Assembly: GCA_000291825.1 (NCBI GenBank)
Contig: ALPF01000001.1
Location: 42,972-106,971, forward strand
Direction: 5' to 3'
Origin: Prochlorococcus sp. W8
Lineage (GTDB): Bacteria > Cyanobacteriota > Cyanobacteriia > PCC-6307 > Cyanobiaceae
DNA length: 64,000 bases
A program made the position numbers and the translations under genes. Below are positions 59,393-64,000 of this stretch, piece by piece; the first letter of the stretch is position 1, and the number at the start of each line of letters is the position of its first letter. Below the pieces are notes generated by a model, which ran no database searches, was not told where the DNA came from, and saw nothing but the letters and a program-made list of their open reading frames with translations.

Positions 59393-60292
59393 TTATAAGG
59401 ATTTCATCCAATCCAAAATATGTTTATTCACTAATTCTGGTATCTCATCATGAGGACAATGTCCTGCATCTAGAATAATTTCAGTCGTATTTTCTGGAGT
59501 GAATTTCTTATATAAATTTCTTTTTTTTGGCGTATTCATCCATGGATCTTTACTACCCCAAAGCAAGAGAAGGGGAGAATTTAATTCATTAAAAAGTTTA
59601 TCTAAAGGTTCTCCTTGCGGCCCCGAAGGATTAAATACACTTCGAAAAACATTGAATGCTCCTAAATCAAGAGATGGATTTCTTATTGACTCTACTAAAA
59701 AGTCATCAACATTTTTTGTATTAACGTAAACTTGTTTTAATGTTTTTCTAATATTGCTTGGTTTTCTCATGTTCTCAAAGATTAATCTTTGTAAAATAAT
59801 ATTTTTTAGAAAAATACCTGCAACAGTTTCCAATGAAGTTTGCAGCATGTTTTTTTTGATTAATTTCTCTTCACTAAAATAACCAGCCGCATTAAGTAAA
59901 ATCACTCCCGCAGATAATTCCTTAAGGCTTGCACCTGCTGCAAGAGCAGCATAACCTCCAAGTGAATTACCTACAATAACAGTTGGTTTTTTTATAACTT
60001 CTTTAACATATGCAATGACTTGGTCTTTCCATAAAGAACCAGAATAATCTATATCGTTAGGCTTTGGACTTTTACCAAAACCCAAAAGATCTATAGCATG
60101 AACATCAAATTGTTTAGATAATTCGGGAACATTGTATCTCCAATGATCTGTAGAAGCCCCAAAACCATGAATCAACAAAATAGCTTTATTCGCTGAATTT
60201 TCTTTTGATTTTGCCAGAAGAGTATGTATTGGATAATTTAAGAAATTCCAAGAATAGTTTCCATTAGGGCTTAGTACAGATGATTTTGTCAT
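59393..60292 (-). CDS. Alpha/beta-fold hydrolase
   Basis: Protein of 299 aa with oxyanion-hole HGFGAS, nucleophile elbow GNSLGGY (Ser), an acidic residue in LLLWGSKDPW and catalytic His in DAGHCPHDEIPE, so the triad is complete. The sequence type resembles the cyanobacterial/plastid hydrolases related to pheophytinase-like enzymes, but no substrate can be assigned. No signal peptide. It is followed by the epimerase-like gene. Confidence 0.85.
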   Translation of the reverse strand: MTKSSVLSPNGNYSWNFLNYPIHTLLAKSKENSANKAILLIHGFGASTDHWRYNVPELSKQFDVHAIDLLGFGKSPKPNDIDYSGSLWKDQVIAYVKEVIKKPTVIVGNSLGGYAALAAGASLKELSAGVILLNAAGYFSEEKLIKKNMLQTSLETVAGIFLKNIILQRLIFENMRKPSNIRKTLKQVYVNTKNVDDFLVESIRNPSLDLGAFNVFRSVFNPSGPQGEPLDKLFNELNSPLLLLWGSKDPWMNTPKKRNLYKKFTPENTTEIILDAGHCPHDEIPELVNKHILDWMKSL

Positions 60293-60334
60293 ATAGAGTA
60301 ATATCCTTTAGCTTTATACTAATAGAATTATTTA

Positions 60335-61702
60335 TTAACGAAGTCCAACAGGATCAGCTGCAACATCATCTGAAATTTTGTTTCCATCTCCTGGATTTTT
60401 ATCTTTTAAAACGATTCTTAAAAGTACTGGAGCAAGAAAAGTTGTTCCAATAACCATTAATAATATTGCGGCTTCTAATGAAGGCGTTAACAAACCAGCA
60501 CTTGTTCCTAACCCAAGAAAGATTAAACCTACTTCACCTCGAGGCATCATTCCAAGACCAACAACTAACCTATCAGTTGGTTTATCAATAATAAATGACC
60601 AACCTGCCGCAATTTTTCCAATAATTGCTACTACCAATAAGAAACCAGCAACTGTAAGAGCTGATCTACTTGCAGGATCTAAAGGATTTATCACAGATAA
60701 ATCCATGCCTGCTCCAACTAATACGAAGAATATCGTTGCGAATAAAGAAACTAGCGGAAGTACAGATTGTTGAATTGCATGATTATTTTTGGAACTACTT
60801 AAAATAAGCCCTGCAGCAAATGCCCCTAAAGCAGCCTCTAGCCCAATAGCAGTTGCCACAAAACAACACAACACTAAAATCACAAAAGATGCAACTACTA
60901 CTGCCCCAGGAGCTTTCAATCTATCCAAGAGCCAATCAAAACCTGGAGCTGCAGTGCGGCTAAGAGCTATTGCAGCAATTACAAATACAACTGCAGCTGC
61001 CACTAATTTTACTATTGGAGTAATTTCTAGTGAACCACCAGCAGCTAAAGCAACTACAACTGCAAGTATTACGATACCCAAAATATCATCAAGAACTGCC
61101 GCTCCAATAACTATCTGCCCCTCTCGGGTTTTTAAGTATCCTAATTCTCCAAATACACTTGCTGTAATTCCAATACTTGTAGCAGTCATTGATGCTCCCG
61201 CAAATACTGCGGGTATCAAATCCACATGAAAAATAAACATTAATCCAAAAGTACCAAATGCAAAAGGTAAAATAACTCCAGCCATAGCTACTGTAAAAGC
61301 TTGAGCTCCGACCGCCACTAATTCTTCTAATTCACTCTCAAGACCAGTAAGAAATAATAAAGCATATAAACCTAAAGTCGCAACTGCCTGCAATGAAGGA
61401 AATGTCTCAAAATAAACATCTGGGACCGCCTCTGGTGGGATTGAAGCTAAAGAACTGATAATATTAACCAGTCCTTCATTCAGGTTGGTCTGCGCAGATG
61501 GAGGTATTAATAGATGAAAACCAGAAGCTCCTATAACAACCCCTGCCAAAAGCTCTCCAACAATCGTTGGCAAACTAAGTCTTACTAGGACTTCGGCAAG
61601 AGTTCTTGCCGCTAAAAATATCAATAGAAACCTTATAACTCCTATAAGAGTTTCAGCAACTTCTAAATCATGCGCACTTAGTTCTGCTAAAAAATAATAC
61701 AT
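60335..61702 (-). CDS. CPA2-family cation:proton antiporter
   Basis: Membrane protein of 455 aa with about 12-13 transmembrane helices. LPTIVGELLAGVVIGASG opens the transporter, and the ion site is the Asp pair D205-D206 in AAVLDDILGI, as in electrogenic NapA/NhaS3-type antiporters. The C-terminus is short, with no KTN or TrkA domain. In cyanobacteria such proteins exchange Na+ or K+ for H+ across plasma or thylakoid membranes; the ion here is unknown. It is divergent from glgP. Confidence 0.85.
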   Translation of the reverse strand: MYYFLAELSAHDLEVAETLIGVIRFLLIFLAARTLAEVLVRLSLPTIVGELLAGVVIGASGFHLLIPPSAQTNLNEGLVNIISSLASIPPEAVPDVYFETFPSLQAVATLGLYALLFLTGLESELEELVAVGAQAFTVAMAGVILPFAFGTFGLMFIFHVDLIPAVFAGASMTATSIGITASVFGELGYLKTREGQIVIGAAVLDDILGIVILAVVVALAAGGSLEITPIVKLVAAAVVFVIAAIALSRTAAPGFDWLLDRLKAPGAVVVASFVILVLCCFVATAIGLEAALGAFAAGLILSSSKNNHAIQQSVLPLVSLFATIFFVLVGAGMDLSVINPLDPASRSALTVAGFLLVVAIIGKIAAGWSFIIDKPTDRLVVGLGMMPRGEVGLIFLGLGTSAGLLTPSLEAAILLMVIGTTFLAPVLLRIVLKDKNPGDGNKISDDVAADPVGLR

Positions 61703-61857
61703 CTAAAATAATTCAAAAAAATCTAACTACTTGGACCTTAGTTTATCAGGTACCATCTTTTGAAATTATGTAAAAAAAAAATAAACAAGTGTGGATCTGC
61801 AGTTACAAAGCAGAAATATCTAAAAATATAGCTAATGTCAAATATATGAGAAATCCT

Positions 61858-64000
61858 ATGAATACCAATGAACCTCTAGATCTAAGATTACCTACTCCTG
61901 GATGCTACTTGGATTCAGAAAAAGCTGGCATGGATTCAGATGCAGTTTTCAAAGGTATGACTTCTCATCTTTTCTTTACTCTTGGAAAATTAGCAACATC
62001 GGCTAGTCATCATGATCTTTATATGGCTTTGAGTTATGCAGTAAAAGATCGATTAATGACAAGATATTTAGCTAGCCAAGAAGCTATCAGAAAGAAACCA
62101 CAAAAAACAGTTGCATATTTATCTGCAGAATTTTTAATAGGTCCCCAACTAAGTAATAATTTATTAAATTTAGGTATCACAAAAGAAGCTGAAGAAGCTT
62201 TAACAAGATTTGGAATTGAATCATTAACTGAAATATTAGAGGTCGAAGAGGAGCCAGGACTGGGTAATGGAGGATTAGGTAGACTTGCTGCTTGTTATAT
62301 GGAGTCACTAGCTTCACTACAAGTTCCGGCAGTCGGATATGGTATAAGGTACGAATTTGGGATTTTTAATCAAATCATTAGAGATGGATGGCAAGTTGAA
62401 GTTACTGACAAATGGTTAAAGGGTGGTTGGCCGTGGGAACTTCCTCAACCTGATGAATCTTGCTTTGTAGGATTCGGAGGTAGAACTGAGAGTTATAGGG
62501 ATGACAAAGGGAACTACAGATCAAGATGGATTCCTTATGAACATGCTATTGGGGTTCCACATGATGTCCCAGTTTTAGGTTATAGAGTTAATACATGCGA
62601 TAGACTTCGTTTATGGAGAGCTGATGCCACTGAAAGTTTTGATTTTTATGCTTTTAATATTGGTGATTATTATGGTGCCGTAGAAGAAAAAGTTGCTTCT
62701 GAGACATTATCAAAAGTTCTTTATCCAAATGATGGTACAGATGAAGGACGAAGATTAAGACTAAAGCAACAACATTTCTTTGTAAGTTGCTCACTTCAAG
62801 ACATGCTACGTAGTCTCGAAAAAAGATCTATTCCTATTACAGATTTCCCAAACCATTGGACTGTACAACTAAATGATACCCACCCTGCGATAGCGGTTGC
62901 AGAATTAATGCGTTTATTAATTGATCAATATTATGTAAGTTGGGATAAGGCTTGGAGTATTACAACTCAATCAGTGGCATATACCAACCATACGCTACTT
63001 CCAGAAGCACTAGAAAAATGGGATCTCCACTTATTTAATGATTTATTGCCACGTCACTTAGAAATTATTTATGAAATCAATTGGAGGTTCCTACAACAAC
63101 TAAGATTACGATATCCTGGAGACGATAAAATACTAAGAAAATTGTCAATCATCGATGAAGATGGTTCCAAATCAGTCAGGATGGCTCATTTAGCAACAAT
63201 TGGAGCTCATCATATCAATGGAGTGGCTGCACTCCATTCTGATCTTATTAAAAGGCAACTACTTCCTGAGTTTGCAAAACTATGGCCTGAAAAATTCACA
63301 AATGTAACAAATGGCGTTACTCCAAGAAGATGGGTCGCATTAGCGAATCCAGGATTGACTAATCTTCTAGAAGAAGAGTTAGGTGCAGATTGGATAACTA
63401 ATATGAAATTGCTTAAAAATTTAGAGAAGAAACAAAATGATTCTAATTTTTTAAATAAATTTGAAGAAACAAAACTTTTAGGTAAAAGAAAATTATCTAA
63501 TTATATTCATAACAAAACTGGTATCCTTGTAGATCCGACGAGTTTATTTGATGTTCAAGTAAAAAGAATTCATCAGTATAAAAGGCAGCACCTTAATGCC
63601 CTTCAGATTATTGCTCAATACCTAAAAATCAAGAATGGTTTAAGTCCTTATGAAGCACCAAGAACAATAATATTTGGAGGGAAAGCTGCACCTGGCTATT
63701 TTATGGCGAAATTAATGATTAGGTTTATAAATGGAATAGCAGATGTAGTAAACTCCGATCCAGATATGGATGGATTATTGAGAGTAGTATTTTTGCCTGA
63801 TTATAACGTAAAACTTGGGGAAATTGTCTATCCCGCAACTGATTTATCTGAACAGATATCTACTGCTGGGAAAGAAGCTTCTGGAACAGGAAATATGAAA
63901 TTTGCTATGAATGGTGCTTTAACTATTGGTACTCTTGATGGGGCAAATGTTGAATTAAGAGATTTAGTTAAACCAGAAAACTTTTTCTTATTTGGAAAAA
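61858..64000 (+). CDS. glgP: Glycogen phosphorylase (3' truncated by window end)
   Basis: Releases glucose-1-phosphate from glycogen with phosphate, using PLP. About 714 codons are visible of an expected ~840. The N-terminus reads PLDLRLPTPGCYLD, then GLGNGGLGRLAACYMES, QLNDTHPAIAVAELMRL, NGVTPRRW and the PLP-lysine region EASGTGNMKFAMNGALTIGT near the edge. The ATG at 61858 gives the usual MN/MS...PLDLR start; an in-frame ATG at 61846 is also possible. Supports night-time carbon use. Confidence 0.93.
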   Translation, partial: MNTNEPLDLRLPTPGCYLDSEKAGMDSDAVFKGMTSHLFFTLGKLATSASHHDLYMALSYAVKDRLMTRYLASQEAIRKKPQKTVAYLSAEFLIGPQLSNNLLNLGITKEAEEALTRFGIESLTEILEVEEEPGLGNGGLGRLAACYMESLASLQVPAVGYGIRYEFGIFNQIIRDGWQVEVTDKWLKGGWPWELPQPDESCFVGFGGRTESYRDDKGNYRSRWIPYEHAIGVPHDVPVLGYRVNTCDRLRLWRADATESFDFYAFNIGDYYGAVEEKVASETLSKVLYPNDGTDEGRRLRLKQQHFFVSCSLQDMLRSLEKRSIPITDFPNHWTVQLNDTHPAIAVAELMRLLIDQYYVSWDKAWSITTQSVAYTNHTLLPEALEKWDLHLFNDLLPRHLEIIYEINWRFLQQLRLRYPGDDKILRKLSIIDEDGSKSVRMAHLATIGAHHINGVAALHSDLIKRQLLPEFAKLWPEKFTNVTNGVTPRRWVALANPGLTNLLEEELGADWITNMKLLKNLEKKQNDSNFLNKFEETKLLGKRKLSNYIHNKTGILVDPTSLFDVQVKRIHQYKRQHLNALQIIAQYLKIKNGLSPYEAPRTIIFGGKAAPGYFMAKLMIRFINGIADVVNSDPDMDGLLRVVFLPDYNVKLGEIVYPATDLSEQISTAGKEASGTGNMKFAMNGALTIGTLDGANVELRDLVKPENFFLFGK

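Noticed and set aside
60378..61229. Two plus-strand ORFs of 131 and 146 codons
   Set aside because: They lie fully antisense to the CPA2 antiporter, have Ala/Thr/Pro-biased composition without domains, and no ribosome site.
1..64000. Mobile elements, CRISPR arrays, prophage or defence islands
   Set aside because: No transposase, integrase, spaced direct-repeat array, restriction or toxin-antitoxin genes were seen. The lone HNH protein is a housekeeping-type family with no partner genes. Gene order is typical core cyanobacterial.

Overview
The window looks like the core chromosome of a high-light-adapted Prochlorococcus (marine picocyanobacterium). This rests on recognising gene families and their order, not on a database search. 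The base composition is strongly AT-rich and intergenic gaps are short. Cyanobacterial marker genes are present: psaD, ndhN, ldpA, cyanobacterial-type gshA, a panC-cmk fusion, crtD, ho1-pebA-pebB, a complex C cofactor assembly (CCB-like) protein and a CAAD/CURT1-type membrane protein. I see no insertion sequence, prophage, CRISPR array or genomic-island hallmark.

Layout. 0.2-3 kb: a HAD phosphatase, tRNA-Ser(GCU), alr and an HNH protein. 3-19.1 kb: one long minus-strand translation cluster in transcription order rplC-rplD-rplW-rplB-rpsS-rplV-rpsC-rplP-rpmC-rpsQ-rplN-rplX-rplE-rpsH-rplF-rplR-rpsE-rplO-secY-adk-rpmJ-rpsM-rpsK-rpoA-rplQ-truA-rplM-rpsI-rpmE-prfA, with several 1-4 nt overlaps and many strong Shine-Dalgarno (SD) sequences. 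rpsJ, rpsN, rpmD, infA and map are absent from their usual bacterial positions. 19.4-25.8 kb (plus strand mostly): ndhN-ldpA, tRNA-Gln, a second HAD protein, recA with a LexA-type operator, a small DUF2839 membrane protein, a degenerate helicase-like protein and tyrA. 25.8-33.7 kb: crtD head-to-head with a fructosamine-kinase-like gene, a CAAD protein, a MoeB/ThiF-rhodanese protein, a tandem CobO-like protein, larE, speD and recF. 33.7-45.4 kb: tRNA-Arg(CCG), then a minus-strand series mrp-rodA-histidine kinase-psaD-trpE-gshA-ppc-GNAT (the first three translationally coupled), and hemF. 45.4-52.4 kb: the CCB-like protein, RNase D, a lipid-A-disaccharide-synthase-like protein whose apparent N-terminus runs antisense through tRNA-Cys(GCA), two conserved unknowns, purM and panC-cmk. 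52.4-57.2 kb: the bilin operon ho1-pebA-pebB with a low-molecular-weight tyrosine phosphatase, then icd. 57.2-61.7 kb: a minus-strand series of CPA2 antiporter, alpha/beta hydrolase, aldose-epimerase-like protein and a frameshifted DUF1537 kinase. 61.9 kb to the edge: glgP, truncated by the window.

Most of the window is ordinary housekeeping sequence, and I do not see a clear new multi-gene system. The most useful anomalies are: a DUF1537 sugar-kinase gene broken by two one-base losses in A-runs; a recF gene with no ATG/GTG/TTG able to start its conserved N-terminus; a cyanobacterial LexA box over the recA promoter; structured leader sequence ahead of rplC; an unusually long 387-bp convergent gap with a paired element and a possible 27-codon ORF; and degenerate helicase-like and histidine-kinase-like proteins.
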